From an uncultured Desulfobacterium sp. (GTDB lineage Bacteria > Desulfobacterota > Desulfobacteria > Desulfobacterales > Desulfobacteraceae): a stretch of DNA of 6,051 nt. Of the stretch, positions 1-5,551 are shown in pieces (positions within the stretch are counted from its first letter, which is position 1; every line of letters starts with the position of its first letter). The notes beneath the pieces are model-generated. The model was not told where the DNA came from and did no database searches. It was given only the letters and a program-made list of their open reading frames with translations. Made by a program: the position numbers and the translations under genes. The DNA lies in contig CAKZLA010000496.1 in assembly GCA_937124525.1 (NCBI GenBank), positions 1 through 6,051 on the forward strand, in the 5' to 3' direction.

Positions 1-158
1 AGCAACAGGAAAATGGCCGCTCCGAGAACGCGCAGCGCGATGAGCGTGACCGGCGGAATTTCGGACACGGCGACCTTGAGGAACAGGTAAGAAGACCCCC
101 ATAACAAGGCGAGGAAGGCCAACAGCAGCAATTCGCCACGGAGGCTTGGAGAGCTCAT
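1..158 (-). CDS. EamA/DMT-family transporter, N-terminal fragment (runs off window)
   Basis: Reading the minus strand from the ATG at 158-156 gives 52 codons open to the window edge, beginning MSSPSLRGELLLLAFLALLW. A GSSYLFLK segment and a second hydrophobic stretch (TLIALRVLGAAIFLL) follow. The 'LLWGSSY.F.K' motif after a first transmembrane helix, then 'P..LIALR' opening the second, is the classic start of EamA (drug/metabolite transporter) inner-membrane permeases, which have ten helices and about 300 residues, so only about one sixth is present. Its ATG overlaps the stop of an upstream minus-strand frame (ATGA), suggesting translational coupling. No Shine-Dalgarno is obvious. The block is clearly more GC-rich than the genes to the right, so it may be foreign or misjoined. 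The substrate cannot be inferred. Confidence 0.72.
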   Translation of the reverse strand, partial: MSSPSLRGELLLLAFLALLWGSSYLFLKVAVSEIPPVTLIALRVLGAAIFLL

Positions 159-270
159 TCCGCGTGTGCTATCTGACTGTCGGCAGGAGCCTGAGCGCGG
201 TCGGACATGCCATAGTCGCGGACAACGCTGGCGATGCGCAGGCGATAGTCGTCGAAAACACCGCTCCGCC
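155..270 (-). CDS. C-terminal end of an unrecognised gene upstream of the EamA gene (5' part missing)
   Basis: On the minus strand a frame ends in TGA at 157-155, sharing ATGA with the EamA start. Its last residues include FDDYRLRIASVVRDYGMSDR, followed by an Ala/Gln-rich tail ending IAHAE. The segment reads like a real protein C-terminus in GC-rich codons, and the stop/start overlap is typical of an operon. Further upstream the same frame becomes unconvincing, and the neighbouring minus frame (DRIVVPKQKG, about 275-305) looks more protein-like, so a frameshift near the run at 269-276 is possible. The upper boundary given here is approximate. I do not recognise the family. Confidence 0.35.
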
Positions 271-1425
271 CTTTTGTTTGGGCACCACGATGCGGTCGTG
301 ACGCGCAGCCACCGGCAGAACCACTCCGATCATGAACTGGAGCGAGCGCTTCAGGGCAAACATGTTCTTCTGGTAGAGGACAACTCCATCAACCAGGAAG
401 TGGCGCTGGAGTGGCTCCACACCGCCGGTCTCAAAACGGCGGTTGCCTCCAACGGGAAAGAGGCACTCAACTATCTTGAGGAAAGCATACCGGATGCCGT
501 ACTGATGGATATCCAGATGCCGGAAATGGATGGCTTTGAGGCAACCCGGCATATCCGGGCCGACCCGAGATTCCAAAATCTGCCGGTGATAGCCATGACG
601 GCCCATGCCCTGAAAGGTGACCGGGAAAAATGCCTGCAAGCTGGCATGAACGACCACATTTCCAAGCCCATTGATCCACAAATCCTGTTTTCAACGCTAA
701 GTCATTGGCTGGAATTATCCGATCTCCCCTCCGGGGCCGGGGAAAAGACAGCCCCGCCTGGGGAGGCCCCGTTTACGGAAACGGATCTGCCGGGTATCGA
801 TATTCAAACCGGACTCTTCCGCGTCAACCAAAACGAAGCCCTCTATACCAAGCTGCTCAAATCATATTTCCTGGATTTTCGCGACGCCCCGGATAAAATC
901 CGCCATTGTCTTGATGCCCAAGAAACGGAGGACGCCAGACGGCTTGTCCATTCCATCAAGGGCGTATCTGCGAATCTCGGTGTCACAACGCTTTTTGATG
1001 CGGCAAAGACCGCAGAGCTTGAAATCAGCAATGAAGGAGGCATTCAACCTATAACCTGGGATGAATTCACGGGCCGTCTTGAAACCGTCATGGATGGCCT
1101 TGACAAGTTTTTTTACACGATGTCCTCTGCGCCCCCATCATCATCCCCCCTCCCGGCCCATGACACGCAAAATGCCGCCACGTGCCTGGAACGGATCAGA
1201 AAGGTAGCCATCCTTTTGGATGACGACCTGGACAACGCAAGGCAGGTGCTTGCGGATTTAGAACCCATGCTCAGACACCTTGTCGAAAACAGGTTTTGTG
1301 ATGAGCTGAACGACCATATCGACAACTTTGAAATTGATGAGGCTTCCGAAGTTCTGACGGCCATGGAAACCATGCTGAATAAAAATAACGAAAAAAAAGA
1401 GGCATTGCATGAAACATCTCGTTAA
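166..1425 (+). CDS. Hybrid sensor histidine kinase, C-terminal REC-Hpt fragment with a chimeric 5' end
   Basis: The frame is open from a GTG at 166, but residues 1 to about 50 are basic, low-complexity-like sequence antisense to another gene and are probably not native. From about residue 57 (base 334) it is a canonical receiver domain: LLVEDNSINQ with acidic E71/D72, phospho-acceptor D115 in LMDIQMPEMDGFE, T145 in AMTAH, and K167 in HISKPID. After a Pro/Gly-rich linker (185-210) comes an Hpt domain with phospho-histidine H262 in LVHSIKGVSANLG, then a helical tail (about 310-419). In this family a phosphate passes His-Asp-His from a membrane kinase to a separate regulator. Sensor, HisKA and HATPase domains are absent, and no in-frame ATG precedes the receiver. 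It overlaps the nitrilase gene by 17 bp. The REC-Hpt call is firm; whether the fragment is expressed is unknown. Confidence 0.82.
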   Translation: MLSDCRQEPERGRTCHSRGQRWRCAGDSRRKHRSALLFGHHDAVVTRSHRQNHSDHELERALQGKHVLLVEDNSINQEVALEWLHTAGLKTAVASNGKEALNYLEESIPDAVLMDIQMPEMDGFEATRHIRADPRFQNLPVIAMTAHALKGDREKCLQAGMNDHISKPIDPQILFSTLSHWLELSDLPSGAGEKTAPPGEAPFTETDLPGIDIQTGLFRVNQNEALYTKLLKSYFLDFRDAPDKIRHCLDAQETEDARRLVHSIKGVSANLGVTTLFDAAKTAELEISNEGGIQPITWDEFTGRLETVMDGLDKFFYTMSSAPPSSSPLPAHDTQNAATCLERIRKVAILLDDDLDNARQVLADLEPMLRHLVENRFCDELNDHIDNFEIDEASEVLTAMETMLNKNNEKKEALHETSR

Positions 1426-2635
1426 GCTTTCTATTTTTATTTTTATAATTGTTTTTTCAGGAGCCTGCACCGCGTACCAAACTCTTGAAAAGGCGAATGC
1501 GGGGGGAAATAATTGTGAAAATGCCTATCCTGTCAGGGAAGTCATGTTCTCAAAGGAAAAGGGCCTGACAGTCGGCCTGGCAAATATCAAAAATCACATC
1601 GGAATTGAAAAGAATAAAGACAAAATACTTCAGGTCATCAATCAGTTCAAGAAATACAACGTTGATATGATCGTATTCCCGGAATTTTCCCTGACTGGAT
1701 ATTTCTGGAGTGCCGAAGGCCAGGAAGATTCAGAAGAGTGTTGGGAATACATGAATACCGGGGTTCTAAACAGGCATATGAATTGGTTGAAAACCCAGGT
1801 AAAATCAAAACTCGACGACCGGCTGAAATACATTATCTTCAACACCATCAGAATAAATCCCACAACAGCTTCGGAATCAATGCCAAAGAAAAAGTTTCTC
1901 AATTCCACCTACGTCATCGATAACACATTTGACTGTGATGAACTTAACGCCAATGAGAAAACGCACATCTACGATAAAACCTTTTTACCCGGCATCGAGA
2001 AAATCTATACGACAACGCCGAAGAACGACTTTCTGGTTTTGGACAATCAGGCAAAAGTCCCGATCAAGTCCTGGGAAAAAATCGGTTTTACGACATGTTA
2101 CGATATGTGCTTTGCTCAAATCTATCAGGAGTATGCCGCAGTCCACGGGATTCAGGCCCTTTTGGAACTTGCCAGTTGGCGGGCGACCGGAAGCGGGAAA
2201 TACGGAAAAAGGGCCTACGACCTTCAATGCAAGGCGTGTGAAACCTGTGAATGGGAGCCTTGCCCGGTGAAGGACCTTACCTATTACGGATTTCAATGGG
2301 ACCTGATGGCTGCGGACCGGGCGGCGACGAACCAAGTCTGGATGATTGCAGCGAATGCCGTGGGATGGCAGGAGAAGGGCGAATACCAGTTCTGGGGTGG
2401 ATCAGGCGTATGGGCACCCTCCGGAATCAAGATCGTTGAAGCCTCCCATGAGGCTGAAGAACTCATTGTCGTCAGAAATCTTCAAATCGGACAAGGCATT
2501 GAAAGTGAGCGGGGAAAATTCTCCTATGAAGATGATTTTAAAAAAGTTTACAAGCCGATGCCGGGCAAAGCTTGCACCGCAACAGGATGCTGCTCTCCCC
2601 AAAATTGCTGCGGTTCTTTTTCAAGATTTGAATAG
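1409..2635 (+). CDS. Exported carbon-nitrogen hydrolase (nitrilase superfamily), probable lipoprotein
   Basis: This 408-residue protein has the nitrilase-superfamily triad: Glu92 in VFPEFSLTGY, Lys190 in YDKTFLPG, and Cys230 in GFTTCYDMCF. The conserved RAATNQVWMIAANAVG strand lies at 304-319. Members cleave C-N bonds of amides or nitriles through a Cys thioester; the substrate is not predictable here. The N-terminus (MKHLVK, then a hydrophobic stretch, ending at Cys20) is a signal peptide. FSGAC is a loose lipobox because Ser rather than Leu is at -3, so lipidation is likely but unproven. Unusual features are a four-Cys insert, CKACETCEWEPC (274-285), after the catalytic region, and a Cys-rich tail (C389, C394, C395, C400, C401), suggesting disulfides or metal binding outside the cytoplasm. 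AAGAGG six bases upstream supports the ATG at 1409, which lies inside the end of the REC-Hpt frame, so the two are probably co-translated. Confidence 0.87.
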   Translation: MKHLVKLSIFIFIIVFSGACTAYQTLEKANAGGNNCENAYPVREVMFSKEKGLTVGLANIKNHIGIEKNKDKILQVINQFKKYNVDMIVFPEFSLTGYFWSAEGQEDSEECWEYMNTGVLNRHMNWLKTQVKSKLDDRLKYIIFNTIRINPTTASESMPKKKFLNSTYVIDNTFDCDELNANEKTHIYDKTFLPGIEKIYTTTPKNDFLVLDNQAKVPIKSWEKIGFTTCYDMCFAQIYQEYAAVHGIQALLELASWRATGSGKYGKRAYDLQCKACETCEWEPCPVKDLTYYGFQWDLMAADRAATNQVWMIAANAVGWQEKGEYQFWGGSGVWAPSGIKIVEASHEAEELIVVRNLQIGQGIESERGKFSYEDDFKKVYKPMPGKACTATGCCSPQNCCGSFSRFE

Positions 2636-2646
2636 TGTTTTGTTGC

Positions 2647-2757
2647 GGCGAGCTTCCCACGGGTATCGATTATGCTCTCTTTGATACTGCTGTAAATCCC
2701 GGACCGGGCAGGATGCTAATGGTTACTAAATTTCTTGGATACTGTTCGGAAAATTGA
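2647..2757 (+). pseudogene. Remnant of a GH108 (phage-type N-acetylmuramidase) gene
   Basis: Eleven bases after the nitrilase stop, a plus-strand frame with no start codon reads GELPTGIDYALFDTAVNPGP followed by GR. From memory this resembles the core of glycoside hydrolase family 108 lysozymes, where 'LP.G.DYA.FD.AVN.GPGR' precedes the peptidoglycan-binding part. After Arg the frame (MLMVTKFLGY...) no longer looks like the family and stops at 2755-2757. Upstream it meets a stop at 2629-2631, so the catalytic N-terminal Glu region is missing. Only about 25 residues are family-like, so this is a scar of a phage or endolysin gene, not a functional protein. The match rests on one motif and was not checked by alignment. 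Confidence 0.5.
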
Positions 2758-2761
2758 AAAA

Positions 2762-3090
2762 TCAGATTTTCTGAAAATTATCCGGGAAACCGGGGCTCAT
2801 GTCAGATGCCGAAAGCTTGCTGACAGGCAGAATAATGCCCACATCCTTGATCTGGGGCTGGGAACAGCCATTGGGGCAGCCCGAGGCACCAAAGCAGCGA
2901 TCAAGTTGATATCCATTGATGTCATTGGACATGGATGAAATGAACTTTTTTTTGCGGCGTTGACATCTCCAATGCCCACACGTGTCCCCCCCTTGTCCAG
3001 CACATATTGTTCAATTTTTTGTCGTACCTTTTTTCTCACGAAAAAAGGTACCTTTTATATCGCCTCATCTGCCTGGGAGGACCACTTCAT
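2762..3090 (-). pseudogene. Decayed nitrite/sulfite-reductase-like 4Fe-4S protein gene
   Basis: Its ATG (3090-3088) overlaps the ferredoxin stop as ATGA. Translation gives MKWSSQADEAI, a TAA stop (3057-3055), then KVPFFVRKKVRQKIEQYVLD and RVGIGDVNAAKK. An eight-A run (2953-2946) shifts the frame, and reading resumes as FISSMSNDINGYQLDRCFG, ASGCPNGCSQPQIKDVGII. This fits a small family carrying the siroheme/4Fe-4S half-domain of nitrite/sulfite reductases. From recall, intact members begin 'MKW..EA..A..KVPFFVRKKVR', have a CFG..GCPN motif, then some 50 residues later a CPN.CSQPQIKD.GI motif. Here the two Cys-Pro-Asn motifs are fused, so the intervening part appears deleted. After 2820 the family-like sequence ends, with a stop at 2764-2762. 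A nonsense codon, a frameshift, an internal deletion and C-terminal loss together argue for a dead gene, the former third member of the operon. Confidence 0.78.
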
Positions 3091-3833
3091 TTCACCACGT
3101 CTCCCCTGGCGCTGATCACCACTCTTTCCATGGGAATTTGGACACCGGCAAGGGCCATGGCTTTTTCCACGAGCCCTGGCAATCCAGAACAGCAGGGAAC
3201 TTCCATGATCAAGGTGGTGATGCTTTTAATGCCAGCCACTTTAAAAATTTGGGCAAATTTTTCCACATAGGATTCCACATCGTCAAACTTGGGACATCCC
3301 ATCATCACCACCTTTCCCTTTAGATAATCATTATGAAAGGACGGGGCAGACACAGCAGCACAATCTGCTGTAATTAATAGATCTGCACCCTTGAGAAAGG
3401 GAGCCGTGGGGGGAATCAACCGGATCTGCACCGGCCAGTGACACAGGGCAGATGCACCCGTTGACATGGTGGTGGGTTTGTTGGCCTCTTTGCACCCCCT
3501 TGCCACGGGAAAGGTTTTCAACTGGGTGGATGGGCAACCGCAGGCTGCGGTTGGGGTTGACACTTTTTCCTGGTCCTGTTGTTTCTTCTGTTCTTCCAAA
3601 AAGGCTTCCACGGCGGCCTCATCGAACTCATCGGCCTCACGTTCAATGAGCTTTAAAGCATCCTGGGGACATTCCCCCAGACAAGCGCCCAAGCCATCAC
3701 AATACTGATCCTTCACCACCTTGGCCTTGCCGTCGATGATCTGGATGGCCCCTTCGGCACAGGAGGGAACACAATTACCGCAGCCGTCACATTTTTCTTC
3801 ATCTATTTCGATTATTTTTCGCATTACTTTCAT
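3087..3833 (-). CDS. Ferredoxin-type 4Fe-4S protein with a long cysteine-rich C-terminal domain
   Basis: The 248-residue product starts with a two-cluster ferredoxin module: C15-x2-C18-x2-C21-x3-C25 (CDGCGNCVPSC), then C45, C51 and C55-Pro in CDGLGACLGECP, where Leu48 replaces the second Cys of the usual CxxCxxCxxxCP. The second cluster would therefore have three Cys ligands, or be a [3Fe-4S] or labile cluster. An acidic, Gln/Lys-rich linker (66-92) follows, then a globular domain with C98, C100, C114, C131, C158, C180 (MMGCPKFDD) and C214-C215 (VPCCSGL). The protein is cytoplasmic, with no signal peptide. Its role is presumably electron transfer, perhaps to the reductase-like protein whose dead gene overlaps its stop. 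AAGGA eight bases upstream favours the ATG at 3833 over the ATG three codons on. It lies 86 bp after the HD gene and very likely shares its promoter. Confidence 0.86.
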   Translation of the reverse strand: MKVMRKIIEIDEEKCDGCGNCVPSCAEGAIQIIDGKAKVVKDQYCDGLGACLGECPQDALKLIEREADEFDEAAVEAFLEEQKKQQDQEKVSTPTAACGCPSTQLKTFPVARGCKEANKPTTMSTGASALCHWPVQIRLIPPTAPFLKGADLLITADCAAVSAPSFHNDYLKGKVVMMGCPKFDDVESYVEKFAQIFKVAGIKSITTLIMEVPCCSGLPGLVEKAMALAGVQIPMERVVISARGDVVK

Positions 3834-3856
3834 TGTATTTTTCCTTTATATATCTG

Positions 3857-3875
3857 CCAGGAGCTTGGCCCCTGG
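3857..3875 (-). other. Intercistronic hairpin between the HD gene and the ferredoxin gene
   Basis: In the minus-strand transcript CCAGGGGC pairs with GCTCCTGG around a CAA loop (eight pairs, one G-U wobble). It sits between the HD stop and the ferredoxin ribosome-binding site, just ahead of ATATATAAAGG. Position and G-U pairing suggest an RNA-processing or stability element within the operon. On the plus strand the same stem is followed by ATTTTTTT, like an intrinsic terminator, but no plus-strand gene feeds into it. Confidence 0.5.
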
Positions 3876-3919
3876 ATTTTTTTAACAGTGGTGCATCAAG
3901 CCGAAAATCAACGGGAAAA

Positions 3920-4645
3920 TCAACCCAGAACCTTAGAGGCCTTGCCTCTTCCGGAATCGGTGAGAAACGATTTCTCAAGGATGCGATCCAGGCGGTCCAA
4001 TGCCATCTTTTCTTTTTTATGGTCCTCTTCCAGGTTGGTGATGAGATCTGCATCATACAGCACCTTGAAGTTGATGGTCTCCTCCTCCCGGGGATGATGG
4101 TGGTGTCCCACAATATCACACACTTCATCGATGAGTTCTGTCTTGGCTCCCAGTTTTTCCAAAATACTCCTGGCAATGGGCGGTCCCTCAAGCTCCTGGT
4201 ACTTTGGAGCATTGGAGTCATATTTTTCTTCGGCCAATGTAATACCGATGTCATGAAGATAAGCCGCTGCCAGGATCACAGCAAGGTTCCCCTTTTCATT
4301 ACGGCCAATTTCCTCGGCATACCGGGCCACCCGCATGGCATGACCGATGCGTTTAAAGTCCGTCTTAAAATAGCGCTTCATCTCCACAGCCACCCGGTCC
4401 TTGAGGAGGTCTTCCCGCTCTTTTAAAAATTCTTCGGGGAGTGTACCGATGCACTGATCGGCATATTGACAATAAGAGGCACACCCAAAATCCAGATGGG
4501 GATTTACAATGCGTTTATCACACCCTTTACATTTTCGGGCAGTATCGTCCTTGAAAAATTCAATGGGGGTTCCGCACTCGGGACATGTAACTTCAAAAAT
4601 CGATTCTTTATTCCAGTATTGGGTATCCTGTCCGGGACATTTCAT
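3920..4645 (-). CDS. HD-domain (HDIG-type) phosphohydrolase with N-terminal zinc-ribbon cysteines
   Basis: The 241-residue protein opens with CPECG (C21, C24) and CKGCDKR (C39, C42), a rubredoxin-like zinc ribbon. A second group of cysteines, C55, C59 and C65, follows in GCASYCQYADQC. Residues about 95-205 form an HD domain: H102 in GHAMRVARYAEEI, H131-D132 in YLHDIGI, H181-H184 in GHHHHPREE, and D198/D200 in LYDADL, the expected metal ligands. HD proteins hydrolyse phosphoesters, often nucleotides or second messengers; without GYP motifs this is not a typical c-di-GMP phosphodiesterase. The start is set by AAGGAGG (4657-4651) five bases before the ATG at 4645. It is the first gene of the FNR-box operon, 86 bp before the ferredoxin gene. 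The cysteine-rich front end suggests Zn binding or redox sensing, which is inference. Confidence 0.87.
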   Translation of the reverse strand: MKCPGQDTQYWNKESIFEVTCPECGTPIEFFKDDTARKCKGCDKRIVNPHLDFGCASYCQYADQCIGTLPEEFLKEREDLLKDRVAVEMKRYFKTDFKRIGHAMRVARYAEEIGRNEKGNLAVILAAAYLHDIGITLAEEKYDSNAPKYQELEGPPIARSILEKLGAKTELIDEVCDIVGHHHHPREEETINFKVLYDADLITNLEEDHKKEKMALDRLDRILEKSFLTDSGRGKASKVLG

Positions 4646-4733
4646 GATTGCCTCCTTATCGTCTCTATTTCAATCCACCTGTGTCATCCATGGCTTTTCC
4701 AACCATGTCAGGTTTATCTCTAAATGTAGTTTG

Positions 4734-4739
4734 AATATA
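4734..4739 (-). promoter_or_regulatory. -10 element of the HD-ferredoxin operon promoter
   Basis: On the minus strand TATATT is directly preceded by TG. It puts a start point near 4727, about 82 bases before the HD start codon, and 41.5 bp from the centre of the FNR-type palindrome. No good -35 hexamer lies 17 bp upstream, as expected for an activator-dependent class II promoter. The start point is predicted, not measured. Confidence 0.6.
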
Positions 4740-4761
4740 CAGTATCAAGCGCATAATTTCC

Positions 4762-4775
4762 TTGATCCGGATCAA
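4762..4775 (-). promoter_or_regulatory. FNR/CRP-family operator (TTGATCCGGATCAA)
   Basis: This is an exact match to the FNR consensus TTGAT-N4-ATCAA, embedded in a perfect 16-bp palindrome CTTGATCCGGATCAAG (4761-4776). Its centre at 4768.5 is about 41.5 bp upstream of the start point implied by the TATATT box, the class II activation geometry. A further half-site, CTTGAT, lies 11 bases downstream on the same strand (4749-4744). In sulfate reducers, CRP/FNR-family regulators such as HcpR use related TTGA-N6-TCAA sites, so the cognate factor could be FNR-like or HcpR-like. It predicts oxygen or NO control of the operon. Confidence 0.8.
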
Positions 4776-4776
4776 G

Positions 4777-5003
4777 TTTATTTTTTTATGAATAAATAAT
4801 TTGATTCCAAGCGCATGGGCCTGGTGTCGGGAAATTTTGTGGGGGGCCAGCGGGTCACCAGCACAGGGGAAAACAACGCATCTCTTACCACAACAATGCC
4901 CTGACCAATATACCAGGGAGTAGGCGAAGGCAACGGGGCTGACTGACCCCGTTGCCCATCCGAATGACCGGGATGGCAGCGGTTATGATCAAGCCTCGTT
5001 ACA
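4777..5003. other. Intergenic stretch without a convincing gene
   Basis: About 225 bp separate the FNR box from the end of the acidic-protein gene. It contains an AT-rich start, a hairpin at 4929-4956, a weak CCCTG/CAGGG pair near 4898-4917, and a short plus-strand open stretch (4803-4904) ending SLTTTMP. That stretch has no ribosome-binding site and I do not recognise it; it may be another gene scar. Confidence 0.5.
4929..4956 (-). terminator. Strong GC hairpin downstream of the acidic-protein gene (possible terminator, no U-tract)
   Basis: GGCAACGGGG and CCCCGTTGCC form a perfect 10-bp stem with an 8-base loop, starting 47 bases after the stop of the minus-strand gene at 5004. Neither strand carries a T-run after the stem, so it is not a textbook intrinsic terminator. 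It could still protect the 3' end or assist termination. Confidence 0.4.
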
Positions 5004-5471
5004 CTACTGGATGGTGGGCCATCTGGGGGTTTCGTCATCCTCCCACAGGTAGCTCCACTGTACGCCGTCAAGGATGTCATGGGTGAACATAAAGTTACAC
5101 TCCAGATCATCCACGTTGATGATTCTCATGGCGGAAGAGGGGTCTTCTTCAACGGTCTCTTCCACACCAACGTAGTTATTCTTTTTGAGATATTTTTTTA
5201 TCTCATCAAGGCTTTTTCCCATAATTTTTTCATTGTCAAGGGTGGCATTCTTATTGTTGATAATGACGGTTCCCAGCCGGAAATTCTCTGACCCCTCAAA
5301 GCACAGGACCATTTCTCCTTCGTCATAATACCAGGAGATATATTCCTCCCCTTCAAATTCTTCTTTCAATTCCTCTTCGGGTTGTCCAAAATAGTCTCTA
5401 CAGTCGTCCATGGTGGCACCAAAACAAATTTCATTGAGGCCTATCCCGGGTTTTATTATGTATTCACTCAT
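5004..5471 (-). CDS. Small, highly acidic protein of unknown function
   Basis: From the ATG at 5471 the protein has 155 residues, about 36 of them Asp/Glu and only 13 Lys/Arg. The start is chosen because AAAGGA lies 11 bases upstream and the sequence becomes protein-like there (MSEYIIKPGIGLNEICFGAT). An earlier in-frame ATG at 5504 has no ribosome-binding site. Residues 9-31 (G.GL..I.FG.T.DD...YFGQP) followed by SWYYDEGEMVLCF resemble the 'FGMT..EV...LG.P ... W.Y' layout of small BamE-like or immunity-like folds, but I cannot name the family. There is no signal peptide or membrane segment, so it is cytoplasmic. The acidity recalls toxin-neutralising or DNA-mimic proteins, but no toxin gene is adjacent. 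It is monocistronic here, with about 230 bp to the next operon. Confidence 0.75.
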   Translation of the reverse strand: MSEYIIKPGIGLNEICFGATMDDCRDYFGQPEEELKEEFEGEEYISWYYDEGEMVLCFEGSENFRLGTVIINNKNATLDNEKIMGKSLDEIKKYLKKNNYVGVEETVEEDPSSAMRIINVDDLECNFMFTHDILDGVQWSYLWEDDETPRWPTIQ

Positions 5472-5536
5472 TTTTATCTGTATCCTTTTGTTTAAAAATC
5501 CCATTGTGGATAATTGCTTTTAAGTTAAAGCATTTA

Positions 5537-5551
5537 ATTATCGATGATAAT
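5537..5551. promoter_or_regulatory. Palindrome ATTATC-gat-GATAAT upstream of the acidic-protein gene
   Basis: Six-base perfect arms flank a 3-base centre, 66 bp upstream of the chosen start of the minus-strand gene and next to AT-rich sequence able to supply a -10. It is operator-like, but its right arm is also the outer edge of the larger inverted repeat at 5546-5664, so it may simply be part of that element. Confidence 0.35.

Noticed and set aside
169..681. Long minus-strand frame across the receiver-domain region.
   Set aside because: It is the antisense shadow of the REC domain, whose motifs are unambiguous on the plus strand. Only its first part near 275-305 may carry real minus-strand sequence.
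2735..2938. Plus-strand open frame of 67 codons starting at TTG.
   Set aside because: It is antisense to the reductase-like pseudogene, has no ribosome-binding site, and the recognisable motifs lie on the minus strand.
3024..3051. Perfect 12-bp inverted repeat GTACCTTTTTTC / GAAAAAAGGTAC that looks like a terminator after the ferredoxin gene.
   Set aside because: On the minus strand it encodes the conserved VPFFVRKKV part of the decayed reductase-like gene, and no T-run follows the stem in that direction. The symmetry is best explained by coding sequence, although it may act as a hairpin now.
4803..4904. Plus-strand open stretch ending NASLTTTMP.
   Set aside because: Reads plausibly as a protein C-terminus but is only about 33 codons, is preceded by a stop and lacks a ribosome-binding site. 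At most it is a gene scar.
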